The translations under genes were made by a program, and so were the position numbers. From NCBI GenBank assembly GCA_016873315.1, contig VGXL01000004.1, positions 1 to 55,154 on the forward strand: DNA of 55,154 nucleotides, read 5' to 3'. Origin of the DNA: Phycisphaerae bacterium. GTDB lineage: Bacteria > Planctomycetota > Phycisphaerae > Phycisphaerales > SM1A02. Under the pieces are notes generated by a model. That model made no database searches, was not told the origin of the DNA, and worked only from the letters and a program-made list of their open reading frames with translations. This document shows, in pieces, positions 8,034 to 16,510 of the stretch (position 1 is its first letter; each line of letters begins with the position of its first letter).

Positions 8034-8552
8034 ATGCCAGACCGGATCCGTCAGCTCGTGCGCGATGTGCCCAACTTTCCCAAGCCGGGCATCATGTTCA
8101 AGGACATCACACCGGTACTGCGGGATCCTGCTGGCTTGGCACTCGCCATCGAGTTGATGGCGAATCCGTTCCGCAATGTGCGCGTCGATGTCGTGATCGG
8201 TCCCGAGAGCCGCGGGTTCATTTTCGGGACGGCCATCGCGCAGAGCCTGAACGCTGGCTTCGTGCCGGTGCGCAAGCCGGGGAAGTTGCCCTGGCGAAAG
8301 CGCTCGGTTCGCTACGCGCTTGAGTATGGCCACGACGAACTTCAAATGCACGAGGACGCGATCACGCCCGGCATGCGCGTGCTGCTCGCCGATGACCTGC
8401 TCGCGACCGGCGGCACGCTTCGGGCCTCGGCGGACTTGGTGCAGTCGTGTGGTGGCCATGTGGTCGGTGCGTCGGTCCTGATCGAGCTCCAAGGACTCGG
8501 TGGGCGCGCAGTGCTGCGCGATCTCGCGGTCTCAAGCATCCTTGAGTACTGA
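8034..8552 (+). CDS. apt: Adenine phosphoribosyltransferase
   Basis: This purine salvage enzyme converts adenine and PRPP to AMP. The 172-residue length is typical. Diagnostic segments are the N-terminal VRDVPNFPKPGIMFKDITPV, the ESRGFIFG block, VPVRKPGKLPW, and the PRPP-binding motif VLLADDLLATGGTL. The start is the ATG at 8034, which gives MPDRIRQLVRDVPNFP, the canonical Apt N-terminus. The gene is monocistronic by spacing: groES diverges upstream, and hppD follows 42 bp later with its own TATACT promoter element. Confidence 0.96.
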   Translation: MPDRIRQLVRDVPNFPKPGIMFKDITPVLRDPAGLALAIELMANPFRNVRVDVVIGPESRGFIFGTAIAQSLNAGFVPVRKPGKLPWRKRSVRYALEYGHDELQMHEDAITPGMRVLLADDLLATGGTLRASADLVQSCGGHVVGASVLIELQGLGGRAVLRDLAVSSILEY

Positions 8553-8582
8553 GCGGGGGTCGTTTCGACGGTCCCGGGGTTC

Positions 8583-8588
8583 TATACT
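8583..8588 (+). promoter_or_regulatory. Putative -10 element of hppD
   Basis: TATACT, the best -10 match in the window, ends 6 nt before the hppD ATG. There is no ribosome binding site between them. The -35 region is not distinct. Confidence 0.5.
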
Positions 8589-8594
8589 CACGGG

Positions 8595-9797
8595 ATGAGC
8601 AGCCTCACCACCGCACCGTCGTCCGCCACCCTGTCGTCGACCGATCCCCTGATGCTGGTCGATGTCGACCATGTCCGGTTCTATGTGGGCAACGCGAAGC
8701 AGTCGGCCTTCTTCTACGCCAATGCGTTCGGCTTCCAGGTCGATCAAGTCGCCGACCTGACGACGGGAAGCCGAACGACGGCCCAATACCTGCTCACGCA
8801 GGGCAACATCCGATTCATTCTGGAGACGGCGCTGACGAGCGACCACCCGGTGGCTGAGGAATGCCGGAAGTACGGCGACGGCGTGAAGGATGTGGCCCTG
8901 ACCGTGCTCGATGCCGAGCGCGCGTGGGAACAGGCCCGGCGCAACGGCGGCGAGAGCGCCTATGAACCACGCACGGTCAGCGACGCCCATGGCAGCGTCA
9001 CGATGGCCGGCATCAAGACATTCGGTCGAGCGATCCACAGTTTCGTCAGCCGCACTGGTGCCTACGCGCTGCCCAATGTCAAGCAAGGTGCGACCTTCGC
9101 GCCGGGGTTCCGGTCGATGGGGAACTTCAGCCTGAACGCATGGAACAAAGCCAACCCATGCGGCCTCAAGTATGTCGACCACTGCGTGGGCAATGTCGAG
9201 CTCGGCCAGATGAACCGCTGGGTCAAGTGGTACGAAGAAGTGATGGGCTTCACGATGTTCAAGCACTTCGACGACAAGGACATCTCGACCGAGTACTCCG
9301 CGCTGATGAGCAAGGTCATGGCCGCCGGCAACCACCTGATCAAGATGCCCATCAATGAGCCCGCCGCCGGCAAGAAAAAGAGCCAAATCCAAGAGTATTT
9401 GGAGTGGCACGGCATGTCCGCGGGCGTGCAGCACTTGGCGCTGCGCACCGATGACGAACTGCACAGCGTGGCCGAACTGCGCCGGCGCGGCGTCGACTTC
9501 TTGGCCCTGCCCGATGCGTACTACGAGAGCGTCTGGAACCGTGTCGACACGATGCTCCGCCAGCACGGTCACGAGGCCGTGAAGGAAGACCACCAGAAGG
9601 TCAAGGACCTGGGCATCTTGGTCGACGCCGACGACGAGGGCTACCTGCTTCAGCTCTTCACGAAGCCGCTCCAGGATCGTCCCACGCTCTTCTTCGAGAT
9701 CATCTGCCGTCGTGGCTCGCAGAGCTTCGGTAAGGGCAACTTCAAGGCGCTGTTCGAAGCACTCGAGATCGAGCAGGAACGACGCGGCAATCTTTGA
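8595..9797 (+). CDS. hppD: 4-hydroxyphenylpyruvate dioxygenase
   Basis: This enzyme converts 4-hydroxyphenylpyruvate to homogentisate using Fe(II) and O2, the second step of tyrosine breakdown. The 400-residue protein has two vicinal-oxygen-chelate halves. Likely iron ligands are His196 (LKYVDHCVGN), His280 (SAGVQHLALR) and Glu368 (RPTLFFEIICR). The C-terminal helix GNFKALFEALEIEQERRG is the family hallmark that closes the active site. The start gives a short Ser/Thr-rich leader before VDVDHVRFYVGNAKQSAFFY. It lies 0.8 kb from homogentisate dioxygenase and about 2.8 kb from fumarylacetoacetase, so most of the homogentisate pathway is clustered here. Maleylacetoacetate isomerase is not in the window. 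Confidence 0.96.
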   Translation: MSSLTTAPSSATLSSTDPLMLVDVDHVRFYVGNAKQSAFFYANAFGFQVDQVADLTTGSRTTAQYLLTQGNIRFILETALTSDHPVAEECRKYGDGVKDVALTVLDAERAWEQARRNGGESAYEPRTVSDAHGSVTMAGIKTFGRAIHSFVSRTGAYALPNVKQGATFAPGFRSMGNFSLNAWNKANPCGLKYVDHCVGNVELGQMNRWVKWYEEVMGFTMFKHFDDKDISTEYSALMSKVMAAGNHLIKMPINEPAAGKKKSQIQEYLEWHGMSAGVQHLALRTDDELHSVAELRRRGVDFLALPDAYYESVWNRVDTMLRQHGHEAVKEDHQKVKDLGILVDADDEGYLLQLFTKPLQDRPTLFFEIICRRGSQSFGKGNFKALFEALEIEQERRGNL

Positions 9798-9814
9798 TCG
9801 GCGGTTCGCCGATC
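9796..9814. terminator. Stem-loop between convergent hppD and pseudouridine synthase genes
   Basis: GATCGGCG pairs with CGCCGATC around the loop GTT, giving an 8-bp perfect stem. It includes the hppD stop codon and lies 50 bp before the convergent gene ends. No U-tract follows, so it may only block RNA 3'-end decay. Confidence 0.45.
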
Positions 9815-9864
9815 AGGCGAACGCGTGCAGCGTGCGGGTCGGGGCTCGATCCATATCGATCACT

Positions 9865-10518
9865 TCACGCGCCAAAGCGCGGATCGTGATCCACGACCTG
9901 GTCATCATCAATGATGATCGCGTGGGCGTGCAGTGCCGCATGATCGAACCCATCGCGAGGCAATCCGCGATAGACGCCGTCGCTTGCGAGCGGGAACCCG
10001 AGCCACGCGAAGCCCGCTCTGATCTGATGCCGGCGACCGGGACCAACGAGTTCGACATCGACGAGGTCATGCGTGGACGATCGTGCAAGCACCGACCATC
10101 GACAGATGCCGCGCGTGGATGCATCGCCACGCTCGCTCACGCTCACCTTGGATGAGCCGCGATGGCGACCCGTGAAGTGCAAGGCAAACTGTCCACGCTC
10201 GCGCACGCCGGGTGCGACCCACGCGCGATAGCGTTTCTCGACCGCGTGACGCGACGGCTCCCCAGAGAATGCCGATCGGAGTTCCGTGAAGGCAGATTCC
10301 GAGCGCGCAGCGACGATGCAGCCGCTGGTGCCCTCATCAAGTCGGTGCACGAGCCCAGCGCCGTCGAGAGCACTCTGCGCGGGGACAGTCCTGCGCAGCC
10401 ACGCCTCGATCGTGCGCACACTGCCTGCGGCTTGTTCCACTGAATGCCATCCTGCCGGCTTTCCAATCACGAGCCACGCTGCGCGTTCAGCGATGATGGT
10501 TGGTTCAGCGCGTGCCAT
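9865..10518 (-). CDS. RluA-family RNA pseudouridine synthase
   Basis: This 217-residue enzyme would isomerise specific uridines in rRNA or tRNA. The catalytic motif is GLVHRLDEGTSGCIVAAR, with the active-site Asp in HRLD. Other family motifs are LVIGKPAGWHS near the N-terminus, EKRYRAWV, and the C-terminal PGRRHQIRAGFAWLGFPLAS (the R.HQIR.H....G.P...D block). No S4 domain is present, as in RluA itself and TruC. I start it at the ATG at 10518 because a TACGCT hexamer lies 9 nt upstream; a longer start at 10548 exists. It is divergent from hmgA with 61 bp between starts. The target site cannot be predicted. Confidence 0.87.
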   Translation of the reverse strand: MARAEPTIIAERAAWLVIGKPAGWHSVEQAAGSVRTIEAWLRRTVPAQSALDGAGLVHRLDEGTSGCIVAARSESAFTELRSAFSGEPSRHAVEKRYRAWVAPGVRERGQFALHFTGRHRGSSKVSVSERGDASTRGICRWSVLARSSTHDLVDVELVGPGRRHQIRAGFAWLGFPLASDGVYRGLPRDGFDHAALHAHAIIIDDDQVVDHDPRFGA

Positions 10519-10527
10519 GAGGCATCG

Positions 10528-10533
10528 AGCGTA
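10528..10533 (-). promoter_or_regulatory. Putative -10 element of the pseudouridine synthase gene
   Basis: The minus strand reads TACGCT, 9 nt before the ATG at 10518. This supports the shorter start. Confidence 0.35.
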
Positions 10534-10555
10534 CGGGCGCAACGCCATTCACGGT

Positions 10556-10574
10556 TACACTTGCCCCACGAGGA
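10556..10574 (+). promoter_or_regulatory. -10 element and ribosome binding site of hmgA
   Basis: TACACT at 10556-10561 is followed by GAGGA at 10570-10574, spaced 5 nt from the ATG at 10580. Unlike most genes here, hmgA therefore has a leader with a Shine-Dalgarno sequence, and this fixes its start. Confidence 0.5.
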
Positions 10575-10579
10575 TTCCC

Positions 10580-11896
10580 ATGGCTTACTACACCAAATTG
10601 GGCAAACTGCCCAGCAAGCGCCACGTCCAGTTCCGCGCCCCCAATGGCCGTCTGTACAGCGAAGAAGTCTTCGGCACCGAAGGCTTCACTGGCCCCACCA
10701 GCACGCTCTACCACATCAATGCGCCGACGCAGGTCAGTGGCTGGGAACCCTTGTACGACGCTCAACCGGAGTATGCCGAGCTGAATGTGATGCGCATGCG
10801 TCACACGCGCAGCAGCCCCATGCCGACCCAAGGCGATCCGATCACGGGACGAGTGGTCCTGTACGGCAACGCCGATGTCGAGATGGGCGTCTGCGTACCC
10901 GCCGAGGGGATGGACTACCACTACAAGAGCGTCTTCGACGATTGCCTCTTCGTGCACCACGGCCGCGGCACGCTGTACACCATGTTCGGCGCGATCCCCT
11001 TCGGTCCCAAGGACTACCTCGTCATTCCCAAGGGCACGATCTATCGGCTCGTCTTCGACAAGGCCAAGGCCAACGAGCCCGCGAACAGGTTCGTCTTCAT
11101 GGAGGCCGTCAACGGCAGCCTGATCCTTCCACCGCCGCGCTATCTGGCCAAGAAGAGTTCGCAGTTCCTGGAGCACGCGCCCTTCTGCGAACGCGACCTG
11201 CGGCTGCCGCAGTTGCCGATGACCTTCGATGAGCGGGGCGAGTTCGAAGTGCGTATCAAGAGCCGGGGCTGGGTGCACAGTTACACCCACGCGTACCACC
11301 CGCTGGATGTCGTGGGTTGGGACGGCTGCGTGTACCCGTACGCCTTCAACATCGACGACTTCAGCCCGATCGTGGGCAAGCACCACCTGCCCCCGCCGAT
11401 TCACCAGACCTTTGAAGCGCACAACTTCGTGATCTGCTCGTTCTGTCCGCGGCTGCTCGACTTCCATCCGGACGCGATCGTGGTCCCGTACAACCACTCG
11501 AACCTGGACTCGGACGAAGTGCTGTACTACGTCGAAGGCAACTACAAGGCGCGCCGCGGGATCGAAAGCGGCTCGCTGACGCTGCACCCGCAGGGCATTC
11601 CGCACGGCCCGCACCCGGGAACGGTCGAATCCACCATCGGCATGACCCACACCGACGAACTCGCGGTGATGTGCGACACCTTCCGCCCACTCGTGGCCAC
11701 GCGCGCTGCGGTCGAGCTCGATGAGCCGCTCTATCCGGCCTCGTGGGACGAGGGCGCCTTGACCGCAAGCAGCAAGGTGCGCGCACCGAAGGCGGCCAAG
11801 GCCGCTGCAGAGTCGAAGGCGGCGAAGCAGTCGTCGAAGGGCAAGACGGCCCGACGCGCGCCAGCTCGCACGGCCATCACGAACACCTGGGACTGA
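10580..11896 (+). CDS. hmgA: Homogentisate 1,2-dioxygenase
   Basis: This Fe(II) enzyme opens the homogentisate ring to maleylacetoacetate. The 438-residue protein is a bicupin. Candidate iron ligands are His306 (VPYNHSNLD), Glu313 (SDEVLYY) and His346 or His352 in LHPQGIPHGPHPG, the family's most conserved block. The last 35 residues are an Ala/Lys-rich tail (KAAKAAAESKAAKQSSKGKT) with no role in the known fold. The start is the ATG after the GAGGA ribosome binding site; the frame is open 98 codons further upstream, but that part overlaps the divergent gene. A DUF192 gene follows after 5 nt. Together with hppD and the convergent fahA it builds the homogentisate route of tyrosine catabolism. 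Confidence 0.95.
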   Translation: MAYYTKLGKLPSKRHVQFRAPNGRLYSEEVFGTEGFTGPTSTLYHINAPTQVSGWEPLYDAQPEYAELNVMRMRHTRSSPMPTQGDPITGRVVLYGNADVEMGVCVPAEGMDYHYKSVFDDCLFVHHGRGTLYTMFGAIPFGPKDYLVIPKGTIYRLVFDKAKANEPANRFVFMEAVNGSLILPPPRYLAKKSSQFLEHAPFCERDLRLPQLPMTFDERGEFEVRIKSRGWVHSYTHAYHPLDVVGWDGCVYPYAFNIDDFSPIVGKHHLPPPIHQTFEAHNFVICSFCPRLLDFHPDAIVVPYNHSNLDSDEVLYYVEGNYKARRGIESGSLTLHPQGIPHGPHPGTVESTIGMTHTDELAVMCDTFRPLVATRAAVELDEPLYPASWDEGALTASSKVRAPKAAKAAAESKAAKQSSKGKTARRAPARTAITNTWD

Positions 11897-11901
11897 TCGC
11901 G

Positions 11902-12585
11902 ATGCGCGGTCCGCTGTTCGCAGCGATGGCAGTCATGGGACTCGGCACGATGGTGGCTGTCGGCGCGTCGGTGCTTTCGACGACAGCTGCCCCTCCTGCA
12001 GACCAAGCACCACCTGCGGCACCTGCGGCCGCGCCCGCAGACCAAGCACCACCAACGGCACCTGCGGCCGCGCCCGCACCGAACGAAGACGACGATCCGC
12101 TGCCCGCGCAGATCCCCAACCTGAGCGACGCCGGCCTTCCGGTCGTGCGGCTCACCCTCGGCGGTGAACCGTTCGACCTTGAGCTCGCTGCAACGGACGA
12201 CGCGATCGCCAAGGGGCTCTCGGGTCGTGACCGCGTGCGCCGTCACCGCGGCATGTTGTTCGTCATGCCGTACTCGCGCGAACAGGGTTTCTGGATGATC
12301 GACTGCCTTGTGCCGATCGACATTGCCTTCGTGAGCGATCAGGGAATCGTGACGGCCGTGCACACCATGAAGACCGAGCCGCAGCAGCGCGCCGACGAGT
12401 CGCGCGGCGCGTACGAAGTCCGACTGCCGCGCTATCCGAGCGGCGCCAAGGCCCGCTACGCGATCGAACTCGCCGCTGGCGAGTTTGCGCGTCTGAGCAT
12501 CGTCAAGGGCAGCGAGATCAAGGTCGACTGGCCGAGTGTGAATACTCTGGCTCGCGCCACGCGCGTGGCCGGATCGAAGCGTTGA
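11902..12585 (+). CDS. DUF192 family exported protein
   Basis: This 227-residue protein begins MRGPLFAAMAVMGLGTMVAV, a signal peptide or membrane anchor. A Pro/Ala linker built from two near-identical 13-residue repeats follows (about 33-58). The C-terminal two thirds is the DUF192 domain, recognisable from RHRGMLFVMPYSREQGFWMI and PIDIAFVSDQGIVTAVHTM; family members read GMLFV...FWMKNT.IPLDI.F. DUF192 proteins are small, often secreted, and of unknown function. The gene starts 5 nt after the hmgA stop and is probably co-transcribed with it. Its stop codon lies in the first copy of a 23-bp direct repeat. Confidence 0.88.
   Translation: MRGPLFAAMAVMGLGTMVAVGASVLSTTAAPPADQAPPAAPAAAPADQAPPTAPAAAPAPNEDDDPLPAQIPNLSDAGLPVVRLTLGGEPFDLELAATDDAIAKGLSGRDRVRRHRGMLFVMPYSREQGFWMIDCLVPIDIAFVSDQGIVTAVHTMKTEPQQRADESRGAYEVRLPRYPSGAKARYAIELAAGEFARLSIVKGSEIKVDWPSVNTLARATRVAGSKR
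11998..12075 (+). repeat. Two tandem 39-bp coding repeats in the DUF192 gene
   Basis: Copies at 11998-12036 and 12037-12075 begin GCAGACCAAGCACCACC and differ at two positions. They encode an in-frame repeat containing ADQAPP in the Pro/Ala linker, consistent with recent slippage duplication. Confidence 0.85.
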
Positions 12586-12639
12586 ACGACGGCTCACGCA
12601 GGGAGCAGCCGGACCCAGCGTTGAACGACGGCTCACGCA
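12578..12639. repeat. 23-bp direct repeat spanning the convergent gene ends
   Basis: The sequence starting AGCGTTGAACGACGG occurs at 12578-12600 and again at 12617-12639, identical over 23 bp and offset by 39 bp. The first copy holds the DUF192 stop codon. The second holds the fahA stop codon on the other strand. It looks like a local duplication of the gene end. Confidence 0.85.
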
Positions 12640-13940
12640 ACGGGCAGCACGAATCCGCGGCACTCACCAAAGCTCAGTCGCGGCAGACCGTCGCGGACCG
12701 CCGATCCACGCACGATGACTTCGTCGCCATCCTGCAGGAACTTGCGTTCCGTACCGTCGGGCAGCGTGATCGGCTTGGTGCCGCGCCAGGTGAGTTCGAG
12801 CAGGCAACCTCGTTCGTCCTCACCAGCACCGCTGATCGTGCCGCTGCCGATGAGATCACCCGGCCGCATGCGGCAGCCACTCACCGTGTGGTGCGCGAGC
12901 ATCTGGTTCATGCTCCACCACAGGTCCGTGCCGCGACTGCGACTGACGACCATCTCAGGCATGCCGCGTTCGCGCATCGATGCGCTCGAGATCGCGACCT
13001 CGAACCGCACATCGAGCAGGAAGTCGCCGTCCCACCGCAGATAGTCGAGCGGCTGCGGATCGCCGTCTCCGCGCGGCGGAACGGGCACGCGGTACGGCGC
13101 GAGCGCATCGGCCGTGACGATCCACGGGCTGATCGATGTCATGAAGTTCTTGGCCGTGAACGGGCCGAGCGGCTGGTACTCCCACTTCTGCAGATCGCGC
13201 GCGCTCCAATCGTTCAGGAGAACATGGCCGAAGATGCGGCCTGCGGCTTCGGCCACGCTCACGCGCTGACCGATGTCGTTGGCTTGACCGCCAACGATCG
13301 CGCCCAGTTCGAGTTCGTAGTCGAGCAGACGGCACGCGGTGAGCGACGGCGGACCATCATCAGCTTGGACGGTCTGCCCCATCGGGCGCCGCACCGCAGC
13401 ACCGCTGGCAACGACCGTGCTCGCACGACCGTGGTAGCCAACCGGTAGATGCTTCCAGTTGGGCATGAGCGGATTCGTGGGGCGGAACATCGAACCCACA
13501 TTGGTCGCATGATGGATCGACGCGTAGAAGTCGGTGTAGTCGCCAATCTCGCAGGGAAGGCGCATCGTGATGCCCCACGCCGGAAGCAGAGCATCCTTGG
13601 CGACTGGTGCGTCTCGAAGGTCACCGCACGATGCGCTGAGCAACCGCTGAAGCTCCGAGCGCGTCGCCGACCACGCCCCCTGACCAAGGCCGAGGAAGTC
13701 ATTGAGCACAGACTTGGCCAGCGCATCCTGAATGCGGCCGTCCAGCCGTGCGAGCACGCCCGACTCCACGCAGCGATGCAGGTCCAGAATGCTGTCGCCG
13801 ATCCGCACGCCCAATCGCGCACCGCGGCCCTCGCCGCTCCACGCACCCATGGGCAGATTGGCAAGTCCGAAGCCCTCGCCCCTGCCCTCGCCGCCGGAGG
13901 AACTTGCTCCGACAACCCACGATCCTCCAGATGCGGTCAT
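12633..13940 (-). CDS. fahA: Fumarylacetoacetase
   Basis: This enzyme hydrolyses fumarylacetoacetate to fumarate and acetoacetate, the last step of tyrosine breakdown. The 435-residue protein has the two-domain FAH layout. Key segments are DYTDFYASIHHATNVGSMFR (catalytic His and metal Asp region), PVGYHGRAST, DYELELGAIVG, the metal-site segment LLNDWSARDLQKWEYQPLGP and AKNFMTSISPWIV. I start it at the ATG at 13940: it overlaps the upstream stop by 4 nt and has AAGGAGGA 7 nt upstream. An ATG two codons earlier lies too close to that ribosome binding site. It is the last gene of the Mla-type operon, convergent with the hmgA unit. Confidence 0.96.
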   Translation of the reverse strand: MTASGGSWVVGASSSGGEGRGEGFGLANLPMGAWSGEGRGARLGVRIGDSILDLHRCVESGVLARLDGRIQDALAKSVLNDFLGLGQGAWSATRSELQRLLSASCGDLRDAPVAKDALLPAWGITMRLPCEIGDYTDFYASIHHATNVGSMFRPTNPLMPNWKHLPVGYHGRASTVVASGAAVRRPMGQTVQADDGPPSLTACRLLDYELELGAIVGGQANDIGQRVSVAEAAGRIFGHVLLNDWSARDLQKWEYQPLGPFTAKNFMTSISPWIVTADALAPYRVPVPPRGDGDPQPLDYLRWDGDFLLDVRFEVAISSASMRERGMPEMVVSRSRGTDLWWSMNQMLAHHTVSGCRMRPGDLIGSGTISGAGEDERGCLLELTWRGTKPITLPDGTERKFLQDGDEVIVRGSAVRDGLPRLSFGECRGFVLPVA

Positions 13941-14866
13941 GCGCATTCCTCCTTGCTCACCAAACCCATGGCCAACAGATCTTCAAGTGGTTCGTCGTAA
14001 CTGCACGAGCCGAAACTGTGCATGAGTTGGGCGCGCGCCGCAGCTGCTTGGGCGGCGGTGAGACGGTGGCCGTCCCACAAGATCCCCTGCGCATCGACGG
14101 CAAACGCTCCGGGGCGCTCATCGGCAAGCAGCCGTACGAGCCCGCTGCGATCGATCACGCCAGCGTGCATCATGCATGAGCCGACGATGACATTCATGAA
14201 GCCATGCTGCGTGCACCCGATGGCCGGCACGGCATGACGAAGCGCGCGGTGCAGACCAGCGGTGGCCTTGAAGGGAACACGACCGCGGGTGCACGCCTCG
14301 ATGAACGCAGACACCTGCTCGATGGTCGGGTGCGCCGCGGCGGTGACTCCGCCGGTGCGGATCTTCGCGCCAAAGCCCTCGTCGGCGATGGCGATGAGCA
14401 GTCCACGCACATCGCGATCGACCGGAAGTTCCCAGTAGGTGAAGCACTCCGGCAGCACCTCGATGGCGCGCTCGATCTCTGCGGCGTTCGCGGCCTTGAC
14501 CTCAAGGCAGTCCACCCGCATCGCTGGCTCGCCTGGCGACGCGTGACGATCGTTGAAGCTCTCCACCGCCGCGAGCGATGCGGTGAAGTCGTCCCACTGC
14601 GCGATCGGCGGCGTGACTGCGGAGACCGCCCAGGCCCCTTCCGTGCGCGGCGGTTCGACCACGGGCGCGTCTCCCTTGGCGAGCGCGCCCAGCGCGGACA
14701 GCCGGGTGGCTGGCCAGACCAACCGCGCGCCGATCCACCCCGCGCCACCACCGATCAGGCGTGCGAACATCGAGACTGCCGTGGGTTCGTCAAGCGACGC
14801 AGGCGGGTAGAGCCCTGCGTAGTCGATCGATTCGCCCAACAGAGCACGCAGCGCGGAGTGACTCAT
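13937..14866 (-). CDS. Conserved protein of unknown function upstream of fahA
   Basis: I recognise no named family in this 309-residue protein. It begins MSHSALRALLGESIDYAGLY followed by PPASLDE. The C-terminal half has an ordered, probably catalytic-looking core: FTYWELPVD, FGAKIRTGGVTAAAHPTIEQ, VPFKATAGLHRALR, and a Cys/His-rich segment, GCTQHGFMNVIVGSCMMHAG. The pattern of strands ending in Glu, Lys, Lys and Thr resembles a (beta/alpha)8 barrel, which is inference. Its stop overlaps the fahA start by 4 nt and its start is 7 nt after the lipoprotein stop. Coupling to fahA suggests a role linked to tyrosine breakdown. The frame extends 67 codons upstream, but those overlap the lipoprotein gene. 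Confidence 0.75.
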   Translation of the reverse strand: MSHSALRALLGESIDYAGLYPPASLDEPTAVSMFARLIGGGAGWIGARLVWPATRLSALGALAKGDAPVVEPPRTEGAWAVSAVTPPIAQWDDFTASLAAVESFNDRHASPGEPAMRVDCLEVKAANAAEIERAIEVLPECFTYWELPVDRDVRGLLIAIADEGFGAKIRTGGVTAAAHPTIEQVSAFIEACTRGRVPFKATAGLHRALRHAVPAIGCTQHGFMNVIVGSCMMHAGVIDRSGLVRLLADERPGAFAVDAQGILWDGHRLTAAQAAAARAQLMHSFGSCSYDEPLEDLLAMGLVSKEECA

Positions 14867-14873
14867 GGCTCGC

Positions 14874-15548
14874 TCAGGGCTTGGCGAGCGCATCGGCGGG
14901 GAGCGCACGCAGGTCGCGCGCCAGATCGCCAAGGCACTGGCCGAACGCGTCGGAGAGACCCTTGATGACGCCAGCCGCGTCGTCGCTCGCCACGGGCGAC
15001 TCGTGCTCGTAGGTTCGGTCCATGATGAGGCGCGGATCCACGTCAGTGCGCTGCAGGAGCAACGCATGAAGCGTCACGCGGGTCACGCCCTTCCGGTCGG
15101 TCCCGAAGAAGGCGCCGAAGGTGCGAACGCTGCTGACCAAACTCAGTTCGTCGGATCCATAGAGCCCAGCCGACGTGACGGATGTCGCGACCTTCGAATG
15201 GGCGAGCGCATCCACCATTTGAGCCTGCAGAATCTGATCCAACGGCATGACCCAGCCGTTGTAGATGTCCGCGCGTGCCTCGCCATCTGCGAATCGGTAG
15301 ATCAGCGTGCCCGAGTTCCAAGGCGCTGCGATGCGCGGTCGGCCAACGCCAAGCTGACCGAGCATGGGCGTGCCTTCCGTGGTCGGTGACGACCCGTCGA
15401 TGCTGATCGTCCACTGCGTCGAGCCCGGCCGGCTGGTCAGGAGCGAGCAGCCGGGCAGCGAGACCGCGAGGGCGGCGATGCCGACGGCAACAAGGATGCC
15501 GAAACCCGACATGATGCTGGATGTGGCGCGCTGGGTGAAGTGGGTCAT
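14874..15548 (-). CDS. ABC-type transport auxiliary lipoprotein (PqiC/YmbA-like)
   Basis: This 224-residue protein has a hydrophobic signal ending in a lipobox (AVSLPGC, Cys about 34). The mature part follows the ABC_trans_aux pattern: a beta-rich start (TQWTISIDGS), then RPRIAAPWNSGTLIYRFADG, YNGWVMPLDQILQAQMVDAL (the usual Y...RWAE.....L...L.), and later DPRLIMDRTYEHESPV. These outer-membrane lipoproteins accompany MCE-type lipid transporters. The ATG overlaps the MlaD stop by 4 nt, which supports that role. Confidence 0.82.
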   Translation of the reverse strand: MTHFTQRATSSIMSGFGILVAVGIAALAVSLPGCSLLTSRPGSTQWTISIDGSSPTTEGTPMLGQLGVGRPRIAAPWNSGTLIYRFADGEARADIYNGWVMPLDQILQAQMVDALAHSKVATSVTSAGLYGSDELSLVSSVRTFGAFFGTDRKGVTRVTLHALLLQRTDVDPRLIMDRTYEHESPVASDDAAGVIKGLSDAFGQCLGDLARDLRALPADALAKP

Positions 15549-16510
15549 GGCTTGGTGCTCCTAGAGGAATTCGACGGAGTGCTGATCGGTTCAGGTGGCG
15601 CGAAGAGCGTGGAGCCGGCATCGCGCTCGAGTTGGTTGGCAAGATTCTCGAAGCTGCGGGCGGCAGCGGTGAGCTCCTCGATCAGAGCGGTCACACGGGG
15701 CTCGCCGCGAGCCACGACGCCATCAATGCGGCGGACCAGCACGCGGATCTCCTCGGCGGTCTTCCTGAAGTTCGCCACGGTCTCCGGCAGTTCCTTCATG
15801 GTCGTCTTGAACTCGCCGCTCTGCAGGAACGCGCGGATTTCGTCGCCGGTGTTGGAGATGCTGGTCAGCGTGCGATGCAGGTCCGTCTTGATGGTTGTGT
15901 CGGCAGTATCGAGGAGCTCACCGATGCGCACACCGAGACCAGCAAAGTCGATGCGGCTGATCTTGGACACGGTAGTTTGAATCGAGTCGACCATTTCGTC
16001 GAACTTGCTGGCCGTGCTGGCGATCGCCACGACATCGTCATGCATCATGTCCTCGGGCGGCATGGAGAGTTGCGTCTGGTCGGGCTCATTCAAGATTTCG
16101 ATGTAGGGAAGGCCGGTCAGGCCCGCCGACGCCACGCGCGCGCAGAGCCCGTGGTTGCGGCCGAAGGCGAACTCACGGCGAACCTCATCGGGCTGCTGAC
16201 CGTCGGGAACGAAGATGTCCATGGTCACGATGACATTCTTGTTGAACTCGCCCGCCCGCTCCGCACCATCGTCATAGACAAAGCGACCGGTCGGGAATCC
16301 GACATCGGTGACCTTGCCGATCGTGACCCCCAGGTAACGGACGGGCGTGCCGCGTGACACACCAGTGACCGGGCGCGTGAAGTACGACTGGATCTGGATC
16401 GTGGTCTGGAACAGGGCGCGGCTCGTCGTCACCAGCGTGCCGGCGACGATGGCCACCAGGCCAGCGAGCACGAAGAGACCTGCCTTGTAGGCATGCTTGT
16501 TGCTGCTCAT
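15545..16510 (-). CDS. mlaD: MCE-domain (MlaD-like) lipid transport protein
   Basis: This 321-residue protein has one N-terminal transmembrane helix (AGLFVLAGLVAIVAGTLV) and then the MCE domain, recognisable from IQSYFTRPVTGVSRGTPVRY and LGVTIGKVTDVGF, plus the later block ARVASAGLTGLPYIEI. The C-terminal third is helical and charged, as in MCE proteins that form a tunnel for lipids across the periplasm. It is longer than E. coli MlaD (about 183 residues), closer to the single-MCE proteins of other phyla. The ATG overlaps the MlaF stop by 4 nt, and its own stop overlaps the lipoprotein start by 4 nt. Confidence 0.93.
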   Translation of the reverse strand: MSSNKHAYKAGLFVLAGLVAIVAGTLVTTSRALFQTTIQIQSYFTRPVTGVSRGTPVRYLGVTIGKVTDVGFPTGRFVYDDGAERAGEFNKNVIVTMDIFVPDGQQPDEVRREFAFGRNHGLCARVASAGLTGLPYIEILNEPDQTQLSMPPEDMMHDDVVAIASTASKFDEMVDSIQTTVSKISRIDFAGLGVRIGELLDTADTTIKTDLHRTLTSISNTGDEIRAFLQSGEFKTTMKELPETVANFRKTAEEIRVLVRRIDGVVARGEPRVTALIEELTAAARSFENLANQLERDAGSTLFAPPEPISTPSNSSRSTKP

